Notes under the pieces: generated by a model
Databases searched by the model: none
What the model was told of the DNA's origin: nothing
What the model saw: only the letters and a program-made list of their open reading frames with translations
Assembly (NCBI GenBank): GCA_013316495.1
Contig: WSMP01000051.1
Coordinates: forward strand, 1 to 10,380
Length of the DNA: 10,380 bases
Reading direction: 5' to 3'
DNA from: Angelakisella sp.
GTDB lineage: Bacteria > Bacillota > Clostridia > Oscillospirales > Ruminococcaceae
Made by a program: the position numbers and the translations under genes
Part shown: positions 1-7,896 of the stretch, in pieces
Position numbering within the stretch: position 1 is the first letter of the stretch
Layout: each line of letters starts with the position of its first letter

Positions 1-2
1 GC

Positions 3-62
3 TCCTCCTATCACTACCAGAGGATGTTTACCTATATGGCGGGCATCACCCTGGCTCGATGA
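3..62 (+). pseudogene. Fragment resembling an AraC-family regulator, cut at its 3' side
   Basis: The plus-strand frame open from the left edge to TGA at 60-62 reads SSYHYQRMFTYMAGITLAR. This looks like the recognition-helix part of AraC/XylS-type DNA-binding domains, where clostridial members commonly read S-x-[YF]-H-[YF]-Q-R-[ML]-F-x-Y-[MI]-A-G-x-x-L followed by an acidic residue and a run of arginines. The resemblance holds to about the Ala codon at 54-56; the next codons are Arg and stop instead of the expected E-Y-I-R-R. The frame faces lysA head-on and overlaps its last bases, so the two cannot both be natural gene ends. The rest of the regulator, if present, lies left of the window. The match is only 18 residues long and comes from memory of the family. 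Confidence 0.6.
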
Positions 63-936
63 GGATAAAGGGGGTGGGAAATCCCAGCTTTTCGCAGGTC
101 TCCTTCACCACCTTGGAGACCTTCTCCATATACCGGTGATAGGGGACCGGGTCGTTTTCCTGTATGTACTGGATACCGAAGCCGCCGCCCAGGTTCAGCT
201 CTGGGAGGACCGCGCCGGTCTCCCGGCAGATAAGGCCCATAAACTCCAGCATCACCTTAGCGGCGTGGCAGAAGGGCTCGATGTCAAATATCTGGGAGCC
301 GATGTGGCAGTGGAGGCCCAGCAGCTGCAGATTGTTGGCCCCCAGCACCGCCTGGACTGCCGCCAGCGCCTCCCCTGTCTCCAGGGCAAAGCCGAACTTG
401 CTGTCGATTTGGCCGGTTCGGATAAAGCTGTGGGTGTGGGCGTCGATGCCGGGTTTTACCCGGAGCATCACCGAGGCTTTCATCCCCCTGGCCGCTGCCA
501 GGGTGTCCAAAAGCCGCAGCTCGGTGAGGTTATCCGCCACGATTCTCCCCACCCCGTACTCCAGGGCCAGGGACAGCTCCTCCACCGTCTTGTTGTTGCC
601 GTGGAAGACCACCTTTTCCATGGGGAAATCCGCCGCGCGGGCGGTATACAGCTCCCCGGCGGAGACCACGTCCAGCCCCAGGCCCTCCTCCATCACCAGG
701 CGGCAGATAGCCTTGCAGCAGAAGGCCTTGGAGGCGTAGGCCACCATCCCCTGGCCGCCGTAAAAACGCTCCATGGAGCGCTGATAAAGGCGGCAGTTCT
801 CCCGGATGGCGGCCTCGCTCATCACATAGAGGGGGGTGCCGTACTCCTCCGCCAGCGCCAGGGTATCCACCCCGTCCACGGCCAGGTGTCCCAGCGGGTT
901 CACATCCAGGTGCTCCGAAAGAAACATGGCTGTCAT
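46..936 (-). pseudogene. lysA: Diaminopimelate decarboxylase, truncated at the C-terminus
   Basis: LysA is the PLP-dependent enzyme that decarboxylates meso-diaminopimelate to L-lysine, the last step of lysine synthesis. The 296 residues show the fold-type III alanine-racemase barrel: YASK with the PLP lysine at K70, the HIGSQ motif at 211-215, the phosphate-binding GGGFG at 250-254, and the start of the EPGR motif at 294-296. The frame stops (TGA, 46-48) directly after EPG where Arg is expected. About 125 residues of a normal protein of about 420 are missing, including the C-terminal beta domain with the catalytic CESGD motif, so this product should be inactive. The ATG at 936-934 has AGGAGG 7 nt upstream and overlaps the engB stop as ATGA, indicating translational coupling and a lon-engB-lysA operon. 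The sequence is normal up to the break, so the loss is sharp rather than gradual decay. Confidence 0.95.
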
Positions 937-1550
937 TCTCCTTCCTCCTCCCCATCCTCCTGGAGAAGGTCCGCCTCCAGCTGGTCCAGAAGGTTCCGCA
1001 GCTCCTCCCGCCCTTCCCCGGTTTGGGAGGAGAAGGGCAGCAGGGTCAGCTGCTCCCCATAGGACAGCTCCTGGCGGAAGGCCTCCAGCCGTTCCTGCCG
1101 CTGCCGGGGGGAGAGCTTATCAATCTTGGTGAGAACCACTACAAAGGGCAGCTCGTTTTCGATGAGGAACTCCAGCATCATCCGGTCGTCCGCCGAGGGC
1201 GGGTGCCGGCTGTCCACCAGAGAGAGGACCAAAGCGATATCCCGGTCCTGGGCAAAGTATCCCTCAATCAGGTCCGCCCAGCGGCGCTTCTCCCCCCGGC
1301 TCACCTTGGCGTAGCCGTAGCCGGGGAGGTCGGCGAAGATCAGGTTCTCCGTCTCGAAGAAATTGATGGTGGCGGTCTTTCCAGGGGTGGCGCTGACCCG
1401 CGCCAGGGATTTTTGGTTAAAAAGGCGGTTGATGAGGGAGGATTTCCCCACATTGGAGCGCCCGGCAAAGACAATCTCCGGCTTTTCCGAGGGGGGCAGC
1501 TGCCCGGCGGTGCCAAAGGAGGTGAGAAACTTTACCTTGTGATAGTTCAT
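933..1550 (-). CDS. engB: Ribosome biogenesis GTPase EngB (YsxC/YihA)
   Basis: This 205-residue protein is a TRAFAC-class GTPase required for late assembly of the 50S ribosomal subunit in B. subtilis and E. coli. All G motifs are visible: the P-loop GRSNVGKS at 30-37, the switch I region TPGKT at 55-59, DLPGYG at 74-79 (G3), TKID at 141-144 (G4), and SSQTGEG near 174-180 (G5). Length matches the family (about 195-210). The C-terminus ends in an acidic tail (EDGEEEGE). The ATG at 1550-1548 is preceded by AAGGAGAG about 9 nt upstream and lies 17 nt after the lon stop; its own TGA overlaps the lysA start. The lon-engB adjacency matches lonA-ysxC in Bacillus, which strengthens the call. Confidence 0.96.
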   Translation of the reverse strand: MNYHKVKFLTSFGTAGQLPPSEKPEIVFAGRSNVGKSSLINRLFNQKSLARVSATPGKTATINFFETENLIFADLPGYGYAKVSRGEKRRWADLIEGYFAQDRDIALVLSLVDSRHPPSADDRMMLEFLIENELPFVVVLTKIDKLSPRQRQERLEAFRQELSYGEQLTLLPFSSQTGEGREELRNLLDQLEADLLQEDGEEEGE

Positions 1551-1567
1551 GGCCTATCTCTCCTTCC

Positions 1568-4051
1568 TCATTGCCGCAGCACCGGCTGGCCCTTGCTTCC
1601 CTCCACCGGGGGGATAGCCAGGTCCCGCTCCGGCGCGGGGGCAGGGTGCGCCTCCTGGGGATACCGCAGGAGGGCGGTGCGCAGCACCGTCTCCATAGTC
1701 TCGGCGGGGACAAAGTGGATAGCCTCTTTCACCACCGGGTCCACCTCCGCCAGGTCGGGGAGGTTGGCCGCCGGGATGATCACCTGCTTCATGCCGTATT
1801 TGTAGGCAGCCATGGTCTTTTCCTTCAGGCCGCCGATGGGCAGCACCCGTCCCCGCAGGGTGATTTCCCCAGTCATTGCCACGTCGTGGCGCACCGGGAT
1901 GCCGGAAAGGGCGGAGACAAGGGCGGTGCAGGTGGTGATCCCCGCTGAGGGGCCGTCCTTGGGCACCGCGCCCTCCGGGAAGTGGATGTGGATATCCCGG
2001 TCCTTATAAAAGCTCTCGCTGATGCCGTACTGCCGGGCCACGGTCCGGATGTAGGTGATGGCCGCCGCCACCGATTCCTTCATCACATCCCCCAGGCTGC
2101 CGGTAAACTGGTTTTTGCCGGACCCCTCCACCACGGCGGTTTCCACCTGGAGCAGCTCCCCGCCCACGGCGGTCCAAGCCAGGCCGTTGGCCACGCCCAC
2201 CTGGTCCCCCCGGAGCAGCTCGTCGTCCCGGTATTTCCTGGGGCCCAGATATTCCTCCAAATTGGCGGGGGTGACGGCGATGCGGGTCTCCTCCCCCTGG
2301 GTGACCACCTCCATGGCGGCCTTGCGGCAGATGGCGGCGATGTTCCGCTCCAGGGTGCGCACGCCGGCCTCGCGGGTGTAGTGGTCAATCAGCTCCCGCA
2401 GGGCCTTGTCGGAGATTTTCAGCTGCTTTTTCTCCAGGCCATGGCGCTTTACCTGCTTCTGGGTCAGGTGGCGCTTTGCAATTTGCAGCTTTTCCTCCCT
2501 GGTGTAGCTGGAAAGCTCGATAATTTCCATCCGGTCCAGGAGCGGGGCCGGAATGGCGCTGCGGTCGTTGGCAGTGGCGATAAAGAAGACCTGGGAAAGG
2601 TCATAGGGAATCTCCAAAAAGTGGTCCCGGAAGCTGTGGTTCTGCTCCGCGTCCAGCACCTCCAGCAGGGCCGAGGAGGGGTCCCCCCGGAAGTCGTGGC
2701 CCAGCTTATCAATTTCGTCCAGCAGCAGCAGGGGGTTGGAGCTCCCCGCCTGCCGGATGGCCCCAATAATCCGCCCTGGCATGGAGGCGACATAGGTTTT
2801 GCGGTGGCCCCGAATATCCGATTCGTCCCGGACGCCTCCCAGGGACATCCGCACATACCGGCGGCCCATGGATTTGGCGATGGAGCGGGCGATGGAGGTT
2901 TTCCCCACGCCGGGAGGGCCAACCAAACAGATAATCTGCCCTTTAATCTCCGGCGAAAGTTTGCGTACCGCCAGGGATTCCAGCACCCGCTCCTTCACCT
3001 TGGCAAGGCCGTAATGCTCCTGGTCCAAAAGACGCCGCGCCTTGGGAATATCAATTTTGTCTTTGGTGCAGATGTTCCAGGGGAGATCCAGCACCGTATC
3101 CAGGTAGGTGCGAATCACCGCCCCCTCCTGGGAGCTGCCGGGCATCTTTGAGAGCTTATCCAGCTCCTTGAGGAGCTTCCCCTCCGATTCCGCCGGCAGG
3201 TGCAGGGCCAGAATCCTTTGCCGGTAAAGGTCCAGCTCCTCGTAGGGGCTTTCCGCCTCCCCCAGCTCCTCGGAGATTATCTTCATCTGCTCCCGCAGAT
3301 AATACTCCCGCTGGTTCTTATCCACCTGCTCCCGGACCTTCTCCTGGATGTTCTGCTCCAGGCTGAGAATCTCGTTTTCCTCCTCCAGCAGGCGGACGAT
3401 TCGCTCCATCCGCTTCATGACGCTGGTTTCTTCCAGAATCTGCTGCTTTTCCTCATAGTCCAGCTGGATGTTGCTGGCGATATATTCCGAAAGATAAAGG
3501 GGGTCCTCCGAATCCATCACGTTCAGGACCAGCTCCCGCGGCATCTTGGGAATCAGGTCGCAGTATTGGCTGAAGAGGTCCTTGGCCGCCCGCATCAGCG
3601 CCCCGCTGTGGGGACGGCTGGTGATGCGCAGCCGGGTGGGGTAATCCTCCACAATGCCAGAAAGGAAGGGCTCGGTCTTGGTGACAGTGAGGAGGCGGGC
3701 CCGGTACTTTCCTTCCACCAGCACCCGAAGGGTCTCCGCCTGGATGCGGATGATCTGACGGGCCTCCGCCACCACCCCAACCTGATAAAGCTCCTCCTGT
3801 CCCGGATCATCGGCAGAAAGATCCTGCTGGGCCACCAGGAAGATTTTCCGGTTGCTGTTGATGGCCTCGTTGAGGGCCAGCACCGATTTTTCCCGCCCCA
3901 CGTCAAAGTGGAGAATCATATTGGGGAAGAGCACCAGCCCCCGAAGGGCCAGCACCGGCATTTCCTCCGCCAGCACCAGCTCCGGAACCTCTCCCTGGGA
4001 CTCCTTGGGGCGGGGCGTCACTTTTCTTCTCACTTTTTTCTTCTCATCCAT
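1568..4051 (-). CDS. lon: ATP-dependent protease Lon (LonA type)
   Basis: Cytoplasmic AAA+ serine protease that degrades misfolded and some regulatory proteins. With the ATG at 4051-4049 the protein has 827 residues. It carries an N-terminal substrate-recognition domain (about 30-225), a coiled-coil linker (about 225-280), an AAA+ module with Walker A GPPGVGKT at 378-385 and Walker [10 protein letters not shown] near 441-449, and a C-terminal protease domain with the Ser-Lys dyad: KDGPSAG with S702, and GGLKEK with K745, 43 residues apart as in E. coli Lon (S679/K722). The tail after about residue 795 is Pro-rich and variable. I chose this start because the N-terminal motif ([13 protein letters not shown]) begins soon after it and AAAGGTGG lies 11 nt upstream; a GTG 45 bp further out has no clear ribosome binding site. 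It is separated from clpX by 252 bp containing a strong palindrome. Confidence 0.97.
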   Translation of the reverse strand: MDEKKKVRRKVTPRPKESQGEVPELVLAEEMPVLALRGLVLFPNMILHFDVGREKSVLALNEAINSNRKIFLVAQQDLSADDPGQEELYQVGVVAEARQIIRIQAETLRVLVEGKYRARLLTVTKTEPFLSGIVEDYPTRLRITSRPHSGALMRAAKDLFSQYCDLIPKMPRELVLNVMDSEDPLYLSEYIASNIQLDYEEKQQILEETSVMKRMERIVRLLEEENEILSLEQNIQEKVREQVDKNQREYYLREQMKIISEELGEAESPYEELDLYRQRILALHLPAESEGKLLKELDKLSKMPGSSQEGAVIRTYLDTVLDLPWNICTKDKIDIPKARRLLDQEHYGLAKVKERVLESLAVRKLSPEIKGQIICLVGPPGVGKTSIARSIAKSMGRRYVRMSLGGVRDESDIRGHRKTYVASMPGRIIGAIRQAGSSNPLLLLDEIDKLGHDFRGDPSSALLEVLDAEQNHSFRDHFLEIPYDLSQVFFIATANDRSAIPAPLLDRMEIIELSSYTREEKLQIAKRHLTQKQVKRHGLEKKQLKISDKALRELIDHYTREAGVRTLERNIAAICRKAAMEVVTQGEETRIAVTPANLEEYLGPRKYRDDELLRGDQVGVANGLAWTAVGGELLQVETAVVEGSGKNQFTGSLGDVMKESVAAAITYIRTVARQYGISESFYKDRDIHIHFPEGAVPKDGPSAGITTCTALVSALSGIPVRHDVAMTGEITLRGRVLPIGGLKEKTMAAYKYGMKQVIIPAANLPDLAEVDPVVKEAIHFVPAETMETVLRTALLRYPQEAHPAPAPERDLAIPPVEGSKGQPVLRQ

Positions 4052-4082
4052 ATGGGTACAAACCACCTTTCCGGTCCGGCAA

Positions 4083-4281
4083 GGGATGCGGCCCACCCCA
4101 AAAAGGGAGGGGCGTACCCGGCAGCCACCGGTCCTGTTTTCTGCGGAGCCGGGAGCAGGTTATGCAGAAGCCCAGCTCATCGGTCTTTGCGGGACCAAAA
4201 CACCTGCGCTCCGGCCCCCTGGCACTCCATCTTCTCTGCCCGGACTCCCCCTGCTTATGAATACTACCCCCGCAGCATCCC
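4083..4281 (-). ncRNA. Candidate structured RNA (lon leader or 6S-like rod)
   Basis: The clpX-lon spacer holds nested complementary arms around a common centre near 4181: 4083-4089 with 4275-4281 (7 perfect pairs, GGGATGC/GCATCCC); 4109-4115 with 4244-4250 (6 of 7); 4118-4124 with 4236-4243 (7 pairs and one bulge); 4145-4152 with 4211-4218 (8 pairs, one G-U on the minus strand); 4155-4160 with 4202-4207 (6 perfect). The apical region contains a GGTC/GACC hairpin at 4182-4196. Internal loops of about 20 by 17 nt and 19 by 24 nt separate the arms, giving a rod of about 199 nt. The G-U pair would be a C-A mismatch on the plus strand, so a minus-strand transcript is favoured. Rod shape, length and bubble recall 6S RNA, but I see no terminator or conserved 6S sequence, and it runs straight into the lon ribosome binding site. 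A cis-acting leader fits equally well or better. No protein-like frame is convincing here. Confidence 0.4.
4091..4113 (-). repeat. Hairpin with T5 loop shortly upstream of the lon ribosome binding site
   Basis: On the minus strand GCCCCTCCC (4113-4105) pairs with GGGGTGGGC (4099-4091) around TTTTT, a 9-pair stem with one mismatch and one G-U. It shares bases 4109-4113 with the arm that pairs to 4244-4250, so the two helices exclude each other. It lies about 20 nt upstream of AAAGGTGG (4070-4063), the lon Shine-Dalgarno sequence. No U-run follows the stem. Confidence 0.4.
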
Positions 4282-4294
4282 ACGGAGGTAGCAC
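4261..4294 (-). repeat. 12-bp hairpin just after clpX; loop can pair with the lon leader
   Basis: On the minus strand GTGCTACCTCCG (4294-4283) pairs with CGGGGGTAGTAT (4272-4261) around a 10-nt loop: 12 pairs including three G-U pairs that exist only in minus-strand RNA. No U-tract follows, so it is not a standard intrinsic terminator. The loop holds GGGATGC (4281-4275), the exact complement of GCATCCC at 4089-4083 about 30 nt before lon. The hairpin could therefore form a long-range loop contact, or it could be an alternative to the long rod. Confidence 0.5.
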
Positions 4295-4303
4295 GATAAA
4301 ACA

Positions 4304-5617
4304 TTATGACGCCGAGCCACGCTTGGGGCGGGGGGCGGGCGCCGGCTGGTTCAGCATCAGGCGCACCGGCTTTTTCAGCGGGTTGTGGTGGTACTCCGGC
4401 TCCCCTTCTCCTCCGGCATAGCCGCCAGTGATGAGGATACGGTCGATGGTGGGGTCGGAGGGGGTCTGGAACATAATCTCCCCCAGCATCCCTTCCATGA
4501 TGCCCCGCAGCCCGCGGGCCCCGGCCTTGCGTTCGATGGCCTTCTTTGCCACCGTCCGAAGGGCCTCCTCGTCGAAATTAATCTCCACCCCGTCCAGCTC
4601 AAAGAGCTTTTTATACTGCTTCACCAGGGAATTTTTCGGCTCGGTGAGGATCTTCAGCAAAGCGTCCTCGTCCAAGGCATCCAGGGTGGCGATGACGGGA
4701 ATACGTCCCACCAGCTCCGGGATAAGGCCAAACCGCACCAGGTCGTGGGGTTCCACCTTCTTGAGGAGCTTCTGGGCCCGCACCTCTTTGGGCTCCCGCA
4801 CCTGGCCGCTAAAGCCCAGGGAGGAGTTATCGGTGCGCTTTTCGATGATATTTTCCAACCCCTCAAAGGCGCCGCCGCAGATAAAGAGGATGTTGGTGGT
4901 ATCAATTTGAATAAACTCCTGCTGGGGGTGCTTGCGGCCCCCATTGGGGGGGACGTTGGCCACGGTGCCCTCCAGAATCTTCAGGAGAGCTTGCTGAACC
5001 CCTTCGCCGCTCACGTCCCTGGTGATGGAAGGATTCTCCGACTTGCGGGAAATCTTGTCCAGCTCGTCGATGTAAATAATCCCTTTTTCCGCCCGGCCGA
5101 TGTCAAAATCCGCCGCCTGGATCAGGCGCAGAAGGATGTTCTCCACATCCTCCCCCACATATCCCGCCTCGGTAAGGGTGGTGGCGTCCGCAATGGCGAA
5201 GGGGACCCCCAACACCCTGGCCAAGGACTGGGCCAGCAGGGTTTTGCCCACACCGGTGGGACCCAGCAGCATGATGTTGCTCTTCTGGAGTTCCACATCC
5301 CCTTCGGAGCCGAAGAAGATACGCTTATAGTGGTTGTACACCGCCACCGAAAGGGCTCTTTTGGCCTGGTCCTGCCCCACTACATACTCGTCCAGGAAGC
5401 GCTTAATCTCCCCAGGCTTGGGGATAGCCAGCTCCACTTCCTCCGCCGCAGGCCGCCGCTGGGCCGCGGCAGGTTCGTCCTCCAAAACCGCCTGGCAGAG
5501 ATCCACGCATTCGTTGCAGATGCAGACCCCCGGCCCGGCAATCATCCGCTGGACCTTATCCTGGGACTTGCCGCAGAAGGAGCAGCGCAGCTGCTTCTTG
5601 TCGTCACTATTTGCCAT
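4304..5617 (-). CDS. clpX: ClpX, AAA+ unfoldase subunit of ClpXP
   Basis: ClpX is the hexameric ATPase that unfolds substrates and threads them into ClpP. The 437-residue protein opens with the zinc-binding domain (C12, C15, C34, C37; C-x2-C-x18-C-x2-C), then shows Walker A GPTGVGKT at 119-126, the substrate-gripping pore loop GYVG at 152-155, Walker [10 protein letters not shown] near 180-188, a ClpP-docking loop that reads LGF at 267-269 where E. coli has IGF, the GLIPELVGR segment, and the sensor-2 GARGLR. The ATG at 5617 begins directly before the zinc finger and has AGGAGG 13 nt upstream, slightly long spacing; an ATG 60 bp further out would add an atypical Gly-rich extension inside the spacer and overlap clpP. 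It follows clpP by 56 nt and is probably cotranscribed. The C-terminus ends in a Pro/Arg-rich tail. Confidence 0.97.
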   Translation of the reverse strand: MANSDDKKQLRCSFCGKSQDKVQRMIAGPGVCICNECVDLCQAVLEDEPAAAQRRPAAEEVELAIPKPGEIKRFLDEYVVGQDQAKRALSVAVYNHYKRIFFGSEGDVELQKSNIMLLGPTGVGKTLLAQSLARVLGVPFAIADATTLTEAGYVGEDVENILLRLIQAADFDIGRAEKGIIYIDELDKISRKSENPSITRDVSGEGVQQALLKILEGTVANVPPNGGRKHPQQEFIQIDTTNILFICGGAFEGLENIIEKRTDNSSLGFSGQVREPKEVRAQKLLKKVEPHDLVRFGLIPELVGRIPVIATLDALDEDALLKILTEPKNSLVKQYKKLFELDGVEINFDEEALRTVAKKAIERKAGARGLRGIMEGMLGEIMFQTPSDPTIDRILITGGYAGGEGEPEYHHNPLKKPVRLMLNQPAPAPRPKRGSAS

Positions 5618-5640
5618 AATACAGCCAGTTCCTCCTGTCT

Positions 5641-5660
5641 TTCCGGCCCTGGGGCCGGAA
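5641..5660 (-). repeat. Perfect 8-bp hairpin between clpP and clpX
   Basis: TTCCGGCC, a 4-nt loop, then GGCCGGAA form a perfect 8-bp stem 13 nt after the clpP stop codon and about 5 nt before the AGGAGG of clpX. There is no U-tract, so it should not terminate transcription. Its position suggests an intra-operon element that blocks 3' exonucleases on clpP mRNA, marks a processing site, or tunes clpX translation. That role is inference; the symmetry itself is directly visible. Confidence 0.55.
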
Positions 5661-5673
5661 GGATCGCCTCTTA

Positions 5674-6267
5674 TCACTCGTGGTGGGTGATAATCTTATC
5701 AATCAGGCCGTAGTCCAAGGCCTCCTGGGCGTTCATAAAGTTATCCCGCTCGGTGTCCTGCTGCACCTGCTCCAAGGATTTTCCGGTGTTTTCCGCCAGC
5801 ATCCGGTTCATCTTGTCCTTGGTGCGCTGGAGCCATTCGGACCGGAGCCTGATGTCGGTAACCTGTCCCTGGATGCCACCGCCGCTGACAAGGGGCTGGT
5901 GAATCATAATCTCGCTGTTGGGCAGGGCAAAGCGCTTCCCCTTGGCGCCGGAGGAAAGGAGGAAGGCCCCCATGGAGGCCGCCATCCCGATACAGGTGGT
6001 GGCTACATCGCACTTTACAAACTGCATGGTGTCGTAGATGGCCATACCGGAGGAGATGGAGCCCCCTGGGCTGTTGATGTAGAAATTGATATCCTTCTCT
6101 GGGTCCTGCCCCTCCAGATAGAGCATCTGGGCCACCACCAGACCGGCGGTGGTATCGTTCACATCCTCGCAAAGGATGATAATGCGGTCATTGAGCAGGC
6201 GGGAGAAGATGTCGTAGGAGCGCTCTCCCCGGTTTGTCTGCTCCACTACCATTGGCACTAAACTCAT
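5674..6267 (-). CDS. clpP: ClpP, ATP-dependent Clp protease proteolytic subunit
   Basis: ClpP forms the tetradecameric serine-protease chamber used with ClpX. The 197-residue protein has the family length and catalytic triad: S98 in GMAASMG, H123 in MIHQP, and D175 in TERDNF. The oxyanion-region SPGGS is at 66-70. After MIHQP it reads [10 protein letters not shown], three residues longer than the E. coli LGGYQGQ segment, placing a small insertion at the start of the handle region. I chose the ATG at 6267 because GGAGG stands 8 nt upstream; the in-frame ATG at 6282 also follows a GGAGG, but only 3 nt away, and would add five residues. It lies 89 nt downstream of tig with no terminator between, which supports a tig-clpP-clpX transcript. 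I saw no CtsR or HrcA operator in front. Confidence 0.97.
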   Translation of the reverse strand: MSLVPMVVEQTNRGERSYDIFSRLLNDRIIILCEDVNDTTAGLVVAQMLYLEGQDPEKDINFYINSPGGSISSGMAIYDTMQFVKCDVATTCIGMAASMGAFLLSSGAKGKRFALPNSEIMIHQPLVSGGGIQGQVTDIRLRSEWLQRTKDKMNRMLAENTGKSLEQVQQDTERDNFMNAQEALDYGLIDKIITHHE

Positions 6268-6286
6268 TCCAGAAACCTCCATATTC

Positions 6287-6346
6287 CTCCGCCCGCAGAA
6301 AAAGGGCGGGGTTCTATCATGTTCCGGCAGGAAGGGCAGGCCGGGA
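6287..6346 (-). repeat. Two short hairpins in the tig-clpP spacer
   Basis: Two inverted repeats fill most of the 89-nt spacer. CCGCCC at 6289-6294 pairs with GGGCGG at 6304-6309, extendable by two pairs. CCGGC at 6324-6328 pairs with GCCGG at 6340-6344, also extendable by two. On the coding (minus) strand neither stem is followed by a U-tract, so transcription probably continues from tig into clpP; a transcript pause or RNA-stability role is possible. In GC-rich DNA such stems can also occur by chance. Confidence 0.35.
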
Positions 6347-6356
6347 GATGTTTTTC

Positions 6357-7760
6357 TTACTCCTCGGTCTTGGGCTCTTCCGCCTTCTCTTCAGTCTTGG
6401 GCTTACGCTTGCGGGTGGTCTTGGGCTTGGCGGGCTTTTCCTTTTCCGCTGCCGCCTCCTCCGCCTTTTCCCCGGCGGGGGCATCGGTGACCTTGGCGGT
6501 GGACTTGATGAGATCGATGGCCTTGTTGAGGCACAGGTTGGTGGCGATGCTGCTGGAAGAGACAACCGTCTTCACCTTATCCACCTCGATGCCGTAGGAC
6601 TGGGCCATCTTCTGGTACTCCGCCTCGATGGCCTCCTCCTCCGCCACAAGGTTTTCCGCCTTGGCGATGGCCTCCAGGGTGAGGGCGACCCGCACCTGCT
6701 GTTGGGCCTGGGGCGCAAAGCCTTCCCGGAAGGCGGGCATCTCCATCCCGGCGTACTGGAGGTAGGTGGGGAGATTGAGGCCCTGGCTCTGGAGCCGGTA
6801 ATCAAAGTCCTGCACCATCTCATCAATCTTGTGCTCCACCATCACCGGGGGAATCTCCATCTGGGCGTTCGCCGCGGCGGCGTCCACCAGGGTGTTTTCC
6901 AGCCGCTCATCGGCGGCAGCGGTCTTGCGCTCCTGGAGCTTTTCCCGAAGGTCCTTCTTCAGCTCCTCCAGGGTGTCAAACTCGCTGACGTCCTTGGCAA
7001 ATTCGTCATCCTGGACGGGAACTTCCTTCTTCCGGATGGCGTGGATTGTCACCTTAAAGGTGGTGTCCTTGCCCTTCAGGCTCTCCTCGTGGTAGTCCTC
7101 CGGGAACTTCACCGCAATTTCAAACTCCTCGCCGGCGTTGTGGCCCACAAGCTGGTCCTCAAAGCCGGGGATAAACTGGTTGGAACCCAGCACCAGGGTG
7201 TACTTCTCTCCCTTGCCGCCGGGGAAGGCCACCCCATCCAGGAAGCCTTCGAAGTCGATTTCGGTGGTGTCGCCGTTTTCGGCGGGGCGGTCGTCCACAT
7301 CCACCAGACGGCTGTTGCGGTCCGCCATGCGGTCCAGCTCGGACTGGACCTCCTCCTCGGTGACGGCGCTGTCTTCCCGCACCGCCTCCAGGCCCTTATA
7401 TTCCCCCAGGGTAACTTCGGGGCGGGTGGTGACCTTGGCTACAAAGGTGTAGCCCTCGCCATTAACTTCCTTCAGCTCCACATCGGCCCGGTCCACCGGC
7501 TCCAGGCCGGATTCCTCCAGGGCCTTCTCGTAGGCGTCGGAATAGGTCATATTGACGGCGTCCTCATAGAAATAGTCCTCACCCACCATCCGCATCACCA
7601 TTGCGCGGGGAGCCTTGCCCTTGCGGAAGCCGGGAATATTGAGCTTCGAGACATTTTTGCGGAAGGAGCGGTCCAGACCTGCCTTCCACTCGTCACCCTC
7701 CACATGGATCTCCAGCTCGTAAAGGTTGGTCTCGATCTTGTCAGTCCTGAGCAGTTTCAT
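6357..7760 (-). CDS. tig: Trigger factor, ribosome-associated chaperone and prolyl isomerase
   Basis: Trigger factor binds protein L23 at the ribosomal exit tunnel and shelters nascent chains. The 467-residue protein starts [18 protein letters not shown] and carries the ribosome-docking signature GFRKGKAP at 44-51. An FKBP-type peptidyl-prolyl isomerase domain follows at about 150-240, including [14 protein letters not shown] and the [15 protein letters not shown] segment. A helical C-terminal chaperone domain extends to about residue 425. The last 40 or so residues are a low-complexity Lys/Glu/Pro tail ([14 protein letters not shown]), longer than in textbook members. I chose the ATG at 7760 because GGAGG lies 7 nt upstream and the family N-terminus begins there; the frame upstream is AT-rich leader. 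An extended -10 promoter sits about 95 nt upstream, so it is probably the first gene of tig-clpP-clpX. Confidence 0.97.
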   Translation of the reverse strand: MKLLRTDKIETNLYELEIHVEGDEWKAGLDRSFRKNVSKLNIPGFRKGKAPRAMVMRMVGEDYFYEDAVNMTYSDAYEKALEESGLEPVDRADVELKEVNGEGYTFVAKVTTRPEVTLGEYKGLEAVREDSAVTEEEVQSELDRMADRNSRLVDVDDRPAENGDTTEIDFEGFLDGVAFPGGKGEKYTLVLGSNQFIPGFEDQLVGHNAGEEFEIAVKFPEDYHEESLKGKDTTFKVTIHAIRKKEVPVQDDEFAKDVSEFDTLEELKKDLREKLQERKTAAADERLENTLVDAAAANAQMEIPPVMVEHKIDEMVQDFDYRLQSQGLNLPTYLQYAGMEMPAFREGFAPQAQQQVRVALTLEAIAKAENLVAEEEAIEAEYQKMAQSYGIEVDKVKTVVSSSSIATNLCLNKAIDLIKSTAKVTDAPAGEKAEEAAAEKEKPAKPKTTRKRKPKTEEKAEEPKTEE

Positions 7761-7848
7761 GTTACTTCCTCCAGATGTTATACTGAAATTTAATGGATCA
7801 AAATACATTGAAAATTTGTGGAACAGGCCCCGTTTGCAAAGCCTGCCC

Positions 7849-7864
7849 GGCTATTATAACACAG
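7849..7864 (-). promoter_or_regulatory. Extended -10 promoter for tig-clpP-clpX
   Basis: On the minus strand TGTTATAAT (7861-7853) matches the sigma-A extended -10 (TGn-TATAAT) with a perfect hexamer. The 17-nt-spaced -35 position (TAGATT) is poor, as is usual for extended -10 promoters. The surrounding 7770-7900 is the most AT-rich stretch of the window. Transcription would start near 7846, giving a leader of about 85 nt before tig that contains a weak GCAGGC/GCCTGT stem. Confidence 0.6.
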
Positions 7865-7896
7865 CTTGCAAAAGAAATCTATATGCAAACTGTAAA

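Noticed and set aside
4230..4260. GGGGGAGTCCGGGC resembling the RNase P RNA GAGGAAAGTCCGGGC box
   Set aside because: The space is too short for RNase P RNA (usually above 300 nt) and the other conserved boxes are absent. SRP RNA (no GGAAGGAAGCAG loop), tmRNA and T-box (no antiterminator consensus) were rejected for similar reasons.
4044..4304. Minus-strand 86-codon frame across the clpX-lon spacer
   Set aside because: It has no ribosome binding site, the composition is arginine/glycine-rich and it coincides with the palindrome; it reads as non-coding.
4385..5713. Long plus-strand open frame (about 440 codons) opposite clpX
   Set aside because: It lies antisense to a gene with complete ClpX motifs. 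GC-rich third positions open such mirror frames, and its translation has a shadow-like composition with no family pattern. The same applies to plus-strand frames opposite tig (6234-7793), lon (1982-3151) and lysA (136-1062).
6268..6356. Possible terminator between tig and clpP
   Set aside because: The hairpins lack a U-tract on the coding strand; the T-run lies in a loop, so read-through is more likely.
7776..7781. TATAAC close to tig as a -10 element
   Set aside because: The only -35-like hexamer (TTGATC) is 13 nt away, too short, and the start would fall within or next to the ribosome binding site; the TGTTATAAT upstream is far better.
7761..7896. Search for CIRCE (TTAGCACTC-N9-GAGTGCTAA) or CtsR (GGTCAAA repeat) operators before tig, clpP, clpX and lon
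   Set aside because: No copy or near copy was found by eye in the spacers, so heat-shock control through HrcA or CtsR is not supported.
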